NCBI GenBank assembly: GCA_025356335.1
Contig: JANXUF010000088.1
Coordinates: forward strand, 1-62,095
DNA: 62,095 nucleotides
Reading direction: 5' to 3'
From: Actinomycetes bacterium
GTDB lineage: Bacteria > Actinomycetota > Acidimicrobiia > Acidimicrobiales > Ilumatobacteraceae
In this document: in pieces, positions 52,103 to 60,883 of the stretch
Numbering within the stretch: the stretch's first letter is position 1
Layout: each line of letters opens with the position of its first letter
Notes under the pieces: generated by a model
What the model was told of the DNA's origin: nothing
Database searches by the model: none
Seen by the model: only the letters and a program-made list of their open reading frames with translations
Translations under genes and position numbers: made by a program

Positions 52103-53005
52103 GTGTCAAGCGAGTCTGCACAGCCCGAAACGTCCATCGGCGATCCACTGGACGTCGTTGATGATCCGTCTTCCTCAGCGTTCTCAGCCGGTACACACGT
52201 CGCTGCAATCGGCGATGAACGGTACGGCGTCGATCTCGATCGTCGATGGTGGATCGAGCGCGGACCGAACGGCGGTTATATCGCCGCCATCATGTTGCGG
52301 GCGTTGACATCCGCCGTCGACGACGGCGCACGGGTGCCGCGGTCGTTCGTCACGCACTACCTCTCGCCGCCGGCCGAGGGGCCTGCGCAGGTGCAGACGA
52401 CGATCGAACGAGTCGGGAGGCAGCTCTCGTTCGTCGCCGCCAAGATGTTCCAAGGCCCGAAGTTGCTGGCAACGTCGTCCGCCGTTTTCGCGGCACCGGT
52501 CGTCGTGCCGGACGAGGCGGCGTTCAACGACGGTATCTCGCCGCCGGTGCTGCTCGACGGGCCGCCGCCCGACCCGCTCGAAGAAGTTCCGATGGTCCCC
52601 GGCGGACCGGACATTCCGATGCGTCGCCGCTATCAGACACAGTGGGCGATCGGTGTGCCGCCGCCGAATCTCGGTCGGTCCGGTGAACTCGGCGGCTGGA
52701 TCCGCCTGAACCCTGCAGACGGCGGCTACAGCCCGGACCACATCCTGGTCGCTGCACTGACGGACGCCTGGATCCCACCGATCTTCACCCGTATCCGCAT
52801 GATGGTCGGTATCCCGACGATCGATCTGACGATCCACTTTCGCGCCCGCCGGATCGAAACGACCGACGGCTGGTTCTTCACCCGCTTCGTTTCGCGTATG
52901 TCGGCAGAGGGTTTCGTCGAAGAGGACGGTGAAGTGTGGAACACCGCTGGCCAACTCGTCGCCCACTCACGACAACTCTCGATGGTGCTGATGCCGCCGA
53001 GCTGA
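52103..53005 (+). CDS. Acyl-CoA thioesterase family protein
   Basis: 300 residues from GTG at 52103. RWWIERGPNGGYIAAIMLRA and SFVTHYLSPPAEGPAQVQTT, with a second half LVAALTDAWIPPIFTR and TIDLTIHFRARRI, show the double hotdog fold of TesB/actinobacterial thioesterases. Hydrolyses acyl-CoA. Divergent from the rhomboid gene. Confidence 0.86.
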   Translation: MSSESAQPETSIGDPLDVVDDPSSSAFSAGTHVAAIGDERYGVDLDRRWWIERGPNGGYIAAIMLRALTSAVDDGARVPRSFVTHYLSPPAEGPAQVQTTIERVGRQLSFVAAKMFQGPKLLATSSAVFAAPVVVPDEAAFNDGISPPVLLDGPPPDPLEEVPMVPGGPDIPMRRRYQTQWAIGVPPPNLGRSGELGGWIRLNPADGGYSPDHILVAALTDAWIPPIFTRIRMMVGIPTIDLTIHFRARRIETTDGWFFTRFVSRMSAEGFVEEDGEVWNTAGQLVAHSRQLSMVLMPPS

Positions 53006-53006
53006 C

Positions 53007-53068
53007 GACCGGCCCCCTGCACGAAGAATCGGTTGACGGCCGGCCCCTGCACGAAGAATCGGTTGACG
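53007..53068 (+). repeat. 30-bp tandem duplication
   Basis: A segment ending in AGAATCGGTTGACG occurs twice with 30-base period (53015-53038, 53045-53068) between the convergent thioesterase and CPBP genes. Possibly a duplicated transcription end region. Confidence 0.8.
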
Positions 53069-53080
53069 ACCGTGGTCCGC

Positions 53081-53722
53081 TCAATTGGCGACGGCCTGGC
53101 TGACGACGAGGGCGACGACGAGCATGATGATCAGCCCGTTGTAGGCAGTATGGGCGCGGGTGCTCTCGAGCGTTGCCTCGTACTGGTCGCCGGCGACACG
53201 GAACCGGCGGAGGTAGACGAACATGAAGTAGGCACCACCGATACTCAGTGCAGCGGCGACCCCGAGCGGGATCCCGACGATGGCGTGGATCATGCCGAAC
53301 TGGGCGGTCTTGAGCGTTCTGCGCCGCTTCGACCACAGCTGCGCTCCCGAGCGGAACATCTGCTCCTCCGCATGGGCCCACAACGGCAGCGCCGGGGACA
53401 ACAGGGCGATGAACACGAGCGGGATCAGCCATTCCCACACCGTTCCGACAGTTTCGTTGCTCGACCCGAGCAACGGTGTGCCGGCGCCGCCGAGCGCGCT
53501 CCACCAACCCCAGCTGAGCACCGGGAACTGCAACAGCAACGTGGCGACGGCGCTGACGCCGACGAGCACGAACGGCACGGGCCACAGGTGCCGCCAGCGA
53601 ATCGTCCGATAGACGCTCGAGACGAGATGGCGGCCGTCGCCCATCCGCGACCTGCGCAAACCCTGGAGCAGCCGCAGTCCGACGAGGACGAACACGGTCA
53701 CGGTCAACCCCTGCTCGATCAT
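53081..53722 (-). CDS. CPBP-like intramembrane protease
   Basis: 213 residues from the ATG at 53722, with five to six hydrophobic segments. AEEQMFRSG is EExxxR, FGMIH is FxxxH, and HTAYN is HxxxN, the three motifs of CPBP (Abi) glutamic endopeptidases. Roles in the family include prenyl-protein processing and bacteriocin self-immunity; specific role unknown. Confidence 0.82.
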   Translation of the reverse strand: MIEQGLTVTVFVLVGLRLLQGLRRSRMGDGRHLVSSVYRTIRWRHLWPVPFVLVGVSAVATLLLQFPVLSWGWWSALGGAGTPLLGSSNETVGTVWEWLIPLVFIALLSPALPLWAHAEEQMFRSGAQLWSKRRRTLKTAQFGMIHAIVGIPLGVAAALSIGGAYFMFVYLRRFRVAGDQYEATLESTRAHTAYNGLIIMLVVALVVSQAVAN

Positions 53723-53810
53723 CCGATCCCAGGCTACGGGCTGCTCCGATGGGCGTGGCGAACATGCCCCGTCATAAGGTCGATCGCACACACGACCCGA
53801 ACGTATGACG

Positions 53811-53846
53811 ACACGAACAGCTACGACACGAACAGCTACGACACGA
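53811..53846 (+). repeat. 15-nt tandem repeats upstream of acyl-CoA dehydrogenase
   Basis: Two to three copies of CGAACAGCTACGACA-like units lie just before the ribosome binding site GAAGGA of the acyl-CoA dehydrogenase. Function unknown. Confidence 0.75.
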
Positions 53847-53857
53847 AGGATGCACTG

Positions 53858-55189
53858 ATGGCATGGGACTTTGAGACAGAACCGGAATTCGAAGCGAAGT
53901 TGGCCTGGATGCGGACGTTCCTCAAACAGGAGATCATCCCGCTCGAAGGACTGGCGACCAATTTCCGCGCCGAGGGGGGCCGGGACCTGTTCAAGCGGAT
54001 CACCGACCCGTTGAAAGAGGAAGTCAAGCGTCAGGGCCTGTGGGCTGCACATCTCCCCCCGGACATGGGTGGCCTCGGCTTCGGCCAGGTCAAGTTGGGC
54101 CTGATGCACGAGATCCTCGGGCAGTGCGCCTACGGCCCTGGCATCTTCGGCAACCAGGCGCCGGACTCCGGCAACGCCGAATTGATCGCCGTCGGCGGCA
54201 CCGAGGCGCAGAAGCGCCAATGGATGGATCCGTTGCTCGCCGGCGAGATCCGCAGCTGTTTCTCGATGACCGAGCCAGGCGCCGGCGCCGACCCGACGCT
54301 GTTGACGACGAACGCCGTTCTCGACGGTGAAGAGTGGATCATCAACGGTCACAAGTGGTTCTCGTCGAATGCCTCGATCAGTGACTTCCTGCTGGTGATG
54401 GTCAAGACGGGTGACGCCGATTCGACGCCGTACAAGGCGTATTCGATGTTCATCGTCCCGACGAAGACCCCTGGCGTGAACATCGTCCGTGATGTTCCGA
54501 CAATGGGCGAACCCGATCACAAGACGGGAGAACCCGGCGGCCACGCCGAGGTGCTGTACGAGAACGTGCGTGTCCCCAAGGACAGCATCGTCGGCGGAAT
54601 GGACGGCCTCGGTCAGGGTTTCGCCCTCGCCCAGAAGCGCCTCGGGCCAGGCCGCATCCACCACGCGATGCGCTGGCTCGGCCAGTCGCAACGCGCCTTC
54701 GACATGCTCTGCGAACGGGCACTGACGCGCTATACGGCCGGATCGCTGCTCGCCGAGAAGCAGATGGTGCAGGACTGGATCGCCGAGAGCCACGCCGAGA
54801 TGCAGGCTGCACGGCTACTGACCCTGCAGGCCGCCTGGAAGATGGATCAGCTGCATGCTGCAGGCAAGCACTACTCCGACGCCAGGGTCGAGATCGGCAT
54901 CATCAAGTTCTGGGGTGCGAAGGTGCTGTACAACGTCATCGATCGCGCCATCCAGATCCACGGATCGCTCGGTTATACGACCGATCTGCCGCTGGAATCG
55001 ATGTACCGTGCTGCTCGTGCGGCGCGCATCTACGACGGCCCCGACGAGGTCCACAAGGTGACCGTCGCCCGACAGATGCTCAAGCGCTACCGACCGTCGG
55101 AGGTCCCGACCGAGCACACCCCGACGCGCCGGTTGCTCGCCTTGGAAAAGTATGCCGACTACCTGGACGAGGTCGCCGTCAACGCCTAG
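53858..55189 (+). CDS. Acyl-CoA dehydrogenase
   Basis: 443 residues from the ATG at 53858 (GAAGGA seven bases upstream). CFSMTEPGAGADPTLL is ACAD signature 1; FALAQKRLGPGRIHHAMRWL and the C-terminal AIQIHGSLGYTTDLPLESMY are the second signature. FAD-dependent alpha,beta-dehydrogenation of acyl-CoA. Of the larger ACAD type with long-chain or branched substrates by similarity, not proven. Confidence 0.94.
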   Translation: MAWDFETEPEFEAKLAWMRTFLKQEIIPLEGLATNFRAEGGRDLFKRITDPLKEEVKRQGLWAAHLPPDMGGLGFGQVKLGLMHEILGQCAYGPGIFGNQAPDSGNAELIAVGGTEAQKRQWMDPLLAGEIRSCFSMTEPGAGADPTLLTTNAVLDGEEWIINGHKWFSSNASISDFLLVMVKTGDADSTPYKAYSMFIVPTKTPGVNIVRDVPTMGEPDHKTGEPGGHAEVLYENVRVPKDSIVGGMDGLGQGFALAQKRLGPGRIHHAMRWLGQSQRAFDMLCERALTRYTAGSLLAEKQMVQDWIAESHAEMQAARLLTLQAAWKMDQLHAAGKHYSDARVEIGIIKFWGAKVLYNVIDRAIQIHGSLGYTTDLPLESMYRAARAARIYDGPDEVHKVTVARQMLKRYRPSEVPTEHTPTRRLLALEKYADYLDEVAVNA

Positions 55190-55241
55190 GTCACGCCGTC
55201 GACGCACAGGTCACGCCGTCGACGCATGGCCCGCCTGCCCA

Positions 55242-57017
55242 TCAACGCTGTGGGGCCACACTCGTGTGCCGGTCCCAGAGCGTTGACGGCGGCAGCGCAG
55301 GACTGAAGAGTTCGCCCTGGCCATATTCGCAGTGCAGGGCGATGAGCGCAGCGAGCTGCTGGTCTGTCTTGATGCCTTCCGCGACGACAGTCATACCGAG
55401 GGCATGGGCGAGCTCGATCGACGTCCGGACGACTGCCGTGTCGACGACCGACGTGCCGACGCCACCGACGAACGACGTGTCGAGCTTCAACTGGTCGACG
55501 GCATAGCTGCGAAGATGGTTGAGCGACGAATAGCCGGTACCGAAGTCGTCGAAGGCGATACCGACACCCATCGCGTGGAACGTCGACAGTGCCGCTCCGG
55601 CATCGTAGAACTCGGTGAGCAGCGTCGATTCGGTGACCTCCAGCATGATCTGCCTGGCGCTGATCGTCGGCGAGCCGAGCGCCAGATCGACGACCCTGGC
55701 AAAGGTGCGATCGACGAGTTGACGGGCTGAAGCATTGATGCTGACGACGAAATTGCTGTCGACCAGGCCGGCGGTTCGCCACTCGTGAAGATCGTTCATC
55801 GCCTGCTCGAACACCCAGGTTCCGACGCGCACGATCATTCCGGAACTCTCGGCAACGTCGATGAAGGCACTCGGGAGCAGCGGCCCGGCGTGGGGGTGGT
55901 TCCAGCGCACGAGCGCCTCCGCCCCGACGATCAACCCGTCTTTCAGCCTCAGTACCGGTTGGTACTCGACGAACAACTCGTTGCCGGAATCCAACGCCCG
56001 CTCGAGCGCCACCGTCATGCCCATCTGCTGGCGTGACGATTCTTCCGAACGTTCGTCCCACAGTTCGACGCGGGAGCGGCCCCGCCGCTTGGCGCAGTAG
56101 AGCGCAGCGTCTGCCCGCCGCAGCATCGCAGCGGCGTCGGCATCGGTCGTCGACTCGAGCCAGTTCAAGGCAGGGCCGAACGACACCCCGACGCTCGCGC
56201 TGGTGAACACCTCCGCACCCTGGACGCTGAACCGCCCGGTGACCGCCCGACGGACGCGTTCAGCGATCTCGAGTGCCTCCGCCTCGTTGTCGAGCCCTGG
56301 GCAGACGATCACGAATTCGTCACCGCCGAGGCGACAGAGGAAGTCTTCCGTTCGGCACGTCTGCTGCAGCCGCCTGGCGACCTCGATCAGTGCGGCATCG
56401 CCGATGTGGTGTCCTGCGCCGTCGTTGATGTGCTTCATATTGTCGAGATCGAGGAACAGCAGGGCAATCGAGCGGCCGGTGTACACCCCTTTCTGAAGAT
56501 GCCTGTCGAGTTCCCGCATCAGCGCCGAGCGATTGTGCAGGCCGGTCAACTGATCTCGCGATGCCTGGTATTCGAGACGGTCGCCGAGACGTTTGCGTTC
56601 GGTCACGTCACGGCCGACGACCGCTACGTATTGCTCCTGGTGGCTGTCGTAGTCGACGACCAGCACGACCGAGATCGTTCGATTTTCGTGTTCTTCGCGG
56701 AGGCGGACCTCGATCTCGCCTTCCCAGGTGGTCACGCCGCCTTCGCCGGTGAACGGCAACTGGTCCTGGATACTGTCGATCAACGCCTGGACGATGGTGT
56801 GATCGTGGAGCGGGTCCCCGGTGAGCGAGAGCTCGTTTCGTAAGCGCCGATTGCAGAACAGTGGGCGATTGTCCCAGTCCATCAACAGAATGAAGTCAGG
56901 GCTGAGATCCAACAGCTTCAGCAAGTGACCGGCAAGCGCGTGCTCGTCGGCTCCCGCCGCTGTGATCGCTGCGACATTCTCGAGCAGTCCGGCTGCCAGT
57001 TCGAGATCGTGGCCCAT
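55242..57017 (-). CDS. PAS-GGDEF-EAL cyclic-di-GMP protein
   Basis: 591 residues from the ATG at 57017. A PAS-like sensor (LLKLLDLSPDFILLMDWDNR) is followed by a GGDEF domain with intact GGDEF and an RTED inhibitory site five residues before it, then an EAL domain with EALVRW, EVTEST, and AFDDFGTGYSSLNHL. Both catalytic sites look intact, so it could make or degrade c-di-GMP. No membrane segments. Confidence 0.94.
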   Translation of the reverse strand: MGHDLELAAGLLENVAAITAAGADEHALAGHLLKLLDLSPDFILLMDWDNRPLFCNRRLRNELSLTGDPLHDHTIVQALIDSIQDQLPFTGEGGVTTWEGEIEVRLREEHENRTISVVLVVDYDSHQEQYVAVVGRDVTERKRLGDRLEYQASRDQLTGLHNRSALMRELDRHLQKGVYTGRSIALLFLDLDNMKHINDGAGHHIGDAALIEVARRLQQTCRTEDFLCRLGGDEFVIVCPGLDNEAEALEIAERVRRAVTGRFSVQGAEVFTSASVGVSFGPALNWLESTTDADAAAMLRRADAALYCAKRRGRSRVELWDERSEESSRQQMGMTVALERALDSGNELFVEYQPVLRLKDGLIVGAEALVRWNHPHAGPLLPSAFIDVAESSGMIVRVGTWVFEQAMNDLHEWRTAGLVDSNFVVSINASARQLVDRTFARVVDLALGSPTISARQIMLEVTESTLLTEFYDAGAALSTFHAMGVGIAFDDFGTGYSSLNHLRSYAVDQLKLDTSFVGGVGTSVVDTAVVRTSIELAHALGMTVVAEGIKTDQQLAALIALHCEYGQGELFSPALPPSTLWDRHTSVAPQR

Positions 57018-57025
57018 GCCAGAGG

Positions 57026-57883
57026 CTAACCCGTCGCCTGACCGGACACGGACAACGAGTTGATGTCCTCCTGATCGAGCTGGGCGATCACATCGGCTGC
57101 GGTTGAACCCGATGCCAGTGTCAGCGGTGCCGTCAGTTCGTAGAGCGTCATCACGTATGTGTGCGAGGTCCCCGCCGGCGGGCACGGCGCACCGTAGCCA
57201 ACCGCCCCGAAACCGTTCGTCGCCTGCTTGTAGCTGCTCGATGGGAGCCCGCCGGCGAGTGCACTGACCGAAGACGGGATCCCCCACACGACCCAGTGGA
57301 CGAAGTCGGCTGCATCCGGATCGGTGAACACGATCGCCACCTCGGTGCTCGACGGCATCACGTTCTTCCAGGAGATCGCCGGTGACGTGCCGGCACCCTT
57401 GCACGTGTATTGCGCGGGAATCGCGCCGTCGTTCGTCCACGGTGCGGTCAGCGTCAGCGGGCCGGCTGCATCCGGCAGTTGGCTGTCGGCGCCAGCACTG
57501 ACGGTTCCGGGCGTCGACGACCGTGCGGCACCCCCGGTTCCGAACGGAGCGAGGGTCGAGACGGTCGCGCCATCTCCTTGGTCAGACGCACCTGCCTGAT
57601 CGGTTTCGTCAACCACTGCGGTGCTGTCGGTACCTTCGCCGTCGACGGCCGGTGCTCCGGAGCCGTCGCTTCCTGGCGTGGACACCGCCGTCGTCGCCAC
57701 GGTGGTTGTCACGATCGACTGGGTCTGGTTCGGTCCTGCGGGGGGCAGCGCTCTGCCGCTGTTCGAGCAGCCGGCAGCGACGATCAGCAGCGCCACGACC
57801 GTGGCTCTGACGGACCACAGGGAGTTTCGACGGGGAGGCGTCACGGGCTTGGAGCCTAGGGGGCGCAGGAGTCCAGGGGACAT
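57026..57883 (-). CDS. PEBP-like (YbhB/YbcL) lipoprotein
   Basis: 285 residues from the ATG at 57883. SVRATVVALLIVAAGCSNSG is a lipoprotein signal with lipobox VAAGC. A Thr/Ser/Gly linker follows, then the phosphatidylethanolamine-binding-like domain: IPAQYTCKGAGTSPAISWKN, DPDAADFVHWVVWGIP and GYGAPCPPAGTSHTYVMTLY. Ligand and role unknown; likely on the outer face of the membrane. Confidence 0.88.
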   Translation of the reverse strand: MSPGLLRPLGSKPVTPPRRNSLWSVRATVVALLIVAAGCSNSGRALPPAGPNQTQSIVTTTVATTAVSTPGSDGSGAPAVDGEGTDSTAVVDETDQAGASDQGDGATVSTLAPFGTGGAARSSTPGTVSAGADSQLPDAAGPLTLTAPWTNDGAIPAQYTCKGAGTSPAISWKNVMPSSTEVAIVFTDPDAADFVHWVVWGIPSSVSALAGGLPSSSYKQATNGFGAVGYGAPCPPAGTSHTYVMTLYELTAPLTLASGSTAADVIAQLDQEDINSLSVSGQATG

Positions 57884-57905
57884 CGGACCGCTAGCCTGAG
57901 ACGGA

Positions 57906-58835
57906 ATGGCGAGCCTAGACAACGAGCAATTGTGCATCGTCACGGTGCATGCCCATCCGGATGACGAAGCGTCGAAGGGTGCATCGACGCTGGCGATGTA
58001 CCACGCAGCGGGCGTACGCACCGTGCTCGTCTGTTGTACGGGTGGCGAGGAGGGCGACCTGCAGAATCCGTCGCTGCGTGAACCGGGGCAACCGTTCCAC
58101 GACGTTGCGCCAGAGGATGAACGGGCGCTGCTCGCCAGTCTGCGACCAGCTGAACTCGCAGCATCGGCTCGGATCATCGGTTTCGACGAGGTCGTCATGC
58201 TCGGCTATCGCGACTCCGGCATGAAGGACACGCCGCCGAACGAGAATCCGGCATCGTTCAACATGGCGGACATGGATGAGGCCACCGGCCGATTGGTCGC
58301 AGTGATCCGCTCCGAGAGGCCACAGGTGCTGCTGACCTATCACGAGGATCAGCGCGGCTACCCGCATCCCGATCACGTCAAGGTGCACGAGATCTCCGTG
58401 CGGGCGTTCGATCGTGCCGGCGACCCGATGTGGTATCCGGAAGCCGGCCCGGTCTGGCAGCCATCGAAGATGTACTACAACGTGTGGTCGCGTAGCCGGA
58501 TGTTGGCGGTACACGAGGCGCTGCTGCGGCTGCGGGGCACGTCGCCGTTCGACGATAAATGGTTCGACCGCCCTGACATGGACGCAACGATCACGACCCG
58601 GATCGAGGTCGCCAGGTTCCTCGGGGTCCGTTCGGACGCGTTGCGCGCTCACGCCACGCAGGTCGACCCGTCGGAATCGTTCTGGTTCGGTCTGACGGAC
58701 GAGGAACTGGCGCAGGTATACTCGACGGAGGACTGGTTGCTCGCCCGCTCGACGGTCGGGTCGCCACCCGACGGCGAGATAGAGACGGACCTCTTCGCGG
58801 GTGTGCATACGCCCGCAGAGTCTGCCGCCCCGTGA
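57906..58835 (+). CDS. mca: Mycothiol S-conjugate amidase
   Basis: 309 residues. CIVTVHAHPDDEASKGAST has the AHPDDE zinc motif; YHEDQRGYPHPDHVKVHEIS supplies the second His. The length and GGEEGDLQNPS match Mca more than MshB. Mca cleaves mycothiol conjugates, giving a mercapturate and the glucosamine-inositol part, a detoxification specific to actinobacteria. Its GTGA overlaps the next gene. Confidence 0.9.
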   Translation: MASLDNEQLCIVTVHAHPDDEASKGASTLAMYHAAGVRTVLVCCTGGEEGDLQNPSLREPGQPFHDVAPEDERALLASLRPAELAASARIIGFDEVVMLGYRDSGMKDTPPNENPASFNMADMDEATGRLVAVIRSERPQVLLTYHEDQRGYPHPDHVKVHEISVRAFDRAGDPMWYPEAGPVWQPSKMYYNVWSRSRMLAVHEALLRLRGTSPFDDKWFDRPDMDATITTRIEVARFLGVRSDALRAHATQVDPSESFWFGLTDEELAQVYSTEDWLLARSTVGSPPDGEIETDLFAGVHTPAESAAP

Positions 58836-59056
58836 GCGTCCAGTACCGTGTGATCTTCGCCAAGAAGGACGAAGTCGTCGAGGGTCCTGACGACGCCGAG
58901 GTCGTGATCTCGATCGCCGCCCAGGACTGTGCGCTGCCGGCGTCGGTGGCCTACATGCGTGGCAAACTCAAAGCGGTGGGGCATACCGGCAAACTGCTCG
59001 ACCTGCTCGCCTCCGGTGACGTCGAACCGGTGCTGCAGCGCCTCAGCGTGCGGTAG
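58832..59056 (+). CDS. Short SCP2-like sterol-carrier domain protein
   Basis: 74 residues starting at GTG in a GTGA overlap with mca. DDAEVVISIAAQDCALPASV and AYMRGKLKAVGHTGKLLDLL resemble the C-terminal half of SCP2 domains; shorter than the usual ~100 residues. Translationally coupled to mca; role unknown, possibly binding a hydrophobic ligand. Confidence 0.75.
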   Translation: MSVQYRVIFAKKDEVVEGPDDAEVVISIAAQDCALPASVAYMRGKLKAVGHTGKLLDLLASGDVEPVLQRLSVR

Positions 59057-59098
59057 TTGTCGCCTCGGGCATCACCGTGGCGACGCGCAGCAAGTGGT

Positions 59099-59956
59099 TC
59101 AGCTGGTGCGCATGGCGGTGCGCAGGTCGCGGTAGCCGATCAGGACGGCCCCACTGTCGGCGATCGCCTGAGGGAGCGAAGGATCGTTGACGACGAACTC
59201 GTAGTCGTCGATCCACTGTTGGGCATCGTCGGAGATCGCCCGAACCTCGTCGGAGTCGATGACCGGTTGCACGTGGATCTCACTGACGCCTGTCGGTAGT
59301 TCGGCGAGCGAGTCCATCACCCGCTCACGGCTTCCAGGACGCCAGTCGTGGTCGAAATGATCCGGGAAGAAGATGCCCTCCTCAGCTGCCAGGCGACGAA
59401 ACGGGAAGCCGGCATCGGTTTCGCTGATCGTCGACGGGAGGCGGATCGGCAGTCGGAACTCGCTGGCGAGATCGAGGTAGACGTCGAAGAACTCCGGGCG
59501 CAACGTGATCGCGGTGAGGTGCGGAGCGAGGTGGGTGACGTCGAATCCCCAGGCGATCGCCCGCTCGATCTGTGCTCTGCACTCCCGCGAGACCTCTTCG
59601 GGATCTGCGTGTTCCCAGAGATCGTCGATCGACCGCGGGAAGCCGCCTTCGCCGCTCAGCAGGCTCGGCGCATGGGTGATCGGGCCCCACCGGTACAGTT
59701 CGTGCTCGGCGTTGAGCGTCAGGTGAACGCCGATGTCCTCACCGTTGTAGAGGCTGGCGGCATGGCGCGCCCATGGCGCCGGCACCATGATCGAGGCACA
59801 GGTCGCAGCACCAGTGCGCAGCGCTTCGTACACGCCGATGTTGGCGGCGTGGCACGAACCGAGGTCGTCACACGAGATGATGACCAACTTGCTGTCAGGT
59901 CCATACCCGAGTCGTTCGGCGAGAGTTTCGGCGCCCGTATGAGCATTGTCAACCAC
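59099..59956 (-). CDS. ChbG/HpnK-family (YdjC-like) deacetylase
   Basis: 285 residues. LVIISCDDLGSCHAANIGVY carries the DD metal site; IGVHLTLNAEHELYRWGPIT supplies the HLTL motif; VTHLAPHLTAITLRPEFFDV has the second His set. Family members deacetylate chito-oligosaccharides or related N-acetyl sugars. Substrate unknown. Confidence 0.9.
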   Translation of the reverse strand: MVDNAHTGAETLAERLGYGPDSKLVIISCDDLGSCHAANIGVYEALRTGAATCASIMVPAPWARHAASLYNGEDIGVHLTLNAEHELYRWGPITHAPSLLSGEGGFPRSIDDLWEHADPEEVSRECRAQIERAIAWGFDVTHLAPHLTAITLRPEFFDVYLDLASEFRLPIRLPSTISETDAGFPFRRLAAEEGIFFPDHFDHDWRPGSRERVMDSLAELPTGVSEIHVQPVIDSDEVRAISDDAQQWIDDYEFVVNDPSLPQAIADSGAVLIGYRDLRTAMRTS

Positions 59957-60208
59957 GGTGACACGCTATCGCTGCGGTACCAACCGATCGGCGGCCCAGC
60001 GACGTGACATCCTCCGTCGATATCGTCCGCCACCAGCCGTCGACGTGACTGCGCCGTCGAGATCTGCGCCCGCCGGACTCCCATCGAGTATTTCGTTGAC
60101 GCCGCCAGTCAAAGGAGTGTTTCCTTGGCGACAGGGGGCCCGTTGCTACTCGATGCCACCATTGCGAACGCTCGTGCAGAGGATGTCAGGGGTCATCCCG
60201 ACTCTGGG

Positions 60209-60820
60209 CTACTTGCAGAACTTCCACAGGCCGATGTCGTGAGCCTCCGCAGCCGTGGCAGCAGCGACGAAATCGCTGCGGTGGGCGACGTTCGGGGGAA
60301 TCGACAGCACATGGGCGTAGCCGTTGGCGATGATGTCGAGGTTGACGAACAGCCCGTCGTCCGCTCGATAAACGTAGGCGAGGAGACGGCCGTAGTCGTC
60401 GCGCGGAACGATGTCGCGCACGAGGTGCAGCGAGGTTCCGATCGGGAGTAGGGACTTCGTGTTCGCACTCGCCAGTTCGCCGTAGCACTGAATCGGCGTG
60501 TTCGGTTTCTTCGTCTCAGGCGTGTCGATGCCGATGAGGCGGATTCGCTCGACCTTGCCGGCGATGGTCACGTCGATCGTGTCGCCGTCGACGTCCCGTG
60601 TCATCACGGCGTTCACTGACAACACCCCCGCGCCGGACGCTGCGGCGCCAGACATTTCGGCTGACGTCGCCGTCGACGAACTCGACCGGCATTCAGTCAG
60701 GACGAAGACCCCGGCGACAGCGGCCCAGCGGCGCGCCCTGCTGACCCACCCGCCGGCGTTACTGGGCACAGAGGACCCCTCGACTGGGCGTTCAGCGTCC
60801 CCAGTAACGCCGAGCCTCAT
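60209..60820 (-). CDS. Thermonuclease (SNase)-family protein, secreted or lipoprotein-like
   Basis: 203 residues from the ATG at 60820, preceded by GAAGGG at six bases; the ATG at 60826 is close by. A hydrophobic stretch (RRWAAVAGVFVLTEC) may be a signal with a weak lipobox. TRDVDGDTIDVTI, RIRLIGIDTPETKKP and RDDYGRLLAYVY are the SNase active-site blocks (Asp, Arg, Glu). The 51-nt inverted repeat at 60758-60808 lies inside the N-terminal coding region. Hydrolyses DNA or RNA by family. Confidence 0.85.
   Translation of the reverse strand: MRLGVTGDAERPVEGSSVPSNAGGWVSRARRWAAVAGVFVLTECRSSSSTATSAEMSGAAASGAGVLSVNAVMTRDVDGDTIDVTIAGKVERIRLIGIDTPETKKPNTPIQCYGELASANTKSLLPIGTSLHLVRDIVPRDDYGRLLAYVYRADDGLFVNLDIIANGYAHVLSIPPNVAHRSDFVAAATAAEAHDIGLWKFCK
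60758..60808. repeat. 51-nt inverted-repeat element, copy 1
   Basis: Starts GTTACTGGG and ends CCCAGTAAC. It has exactly the same length and ends as 61904-61954, with related interior (ACCCC near position 19 and CGTCCCCAGTAAC at the end). REP/MITE-like; lies at the start of the thermonuclease gene. Confidence 0.75.
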
Positions 60821-60883
60821 CGCCATCCCTTCACGATGTGATCGCCATCTCACGTCTCGCCGATCCCGATCTCGCTCTGTCGC

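Noticed and set aside
60758..60808. Integron attC site
   Set aside because: The ends (GTTACTGGG/CCCAGTAAC) do not fit the RYYYAAC and GTTRRRY core sites and no integrase gene is present.
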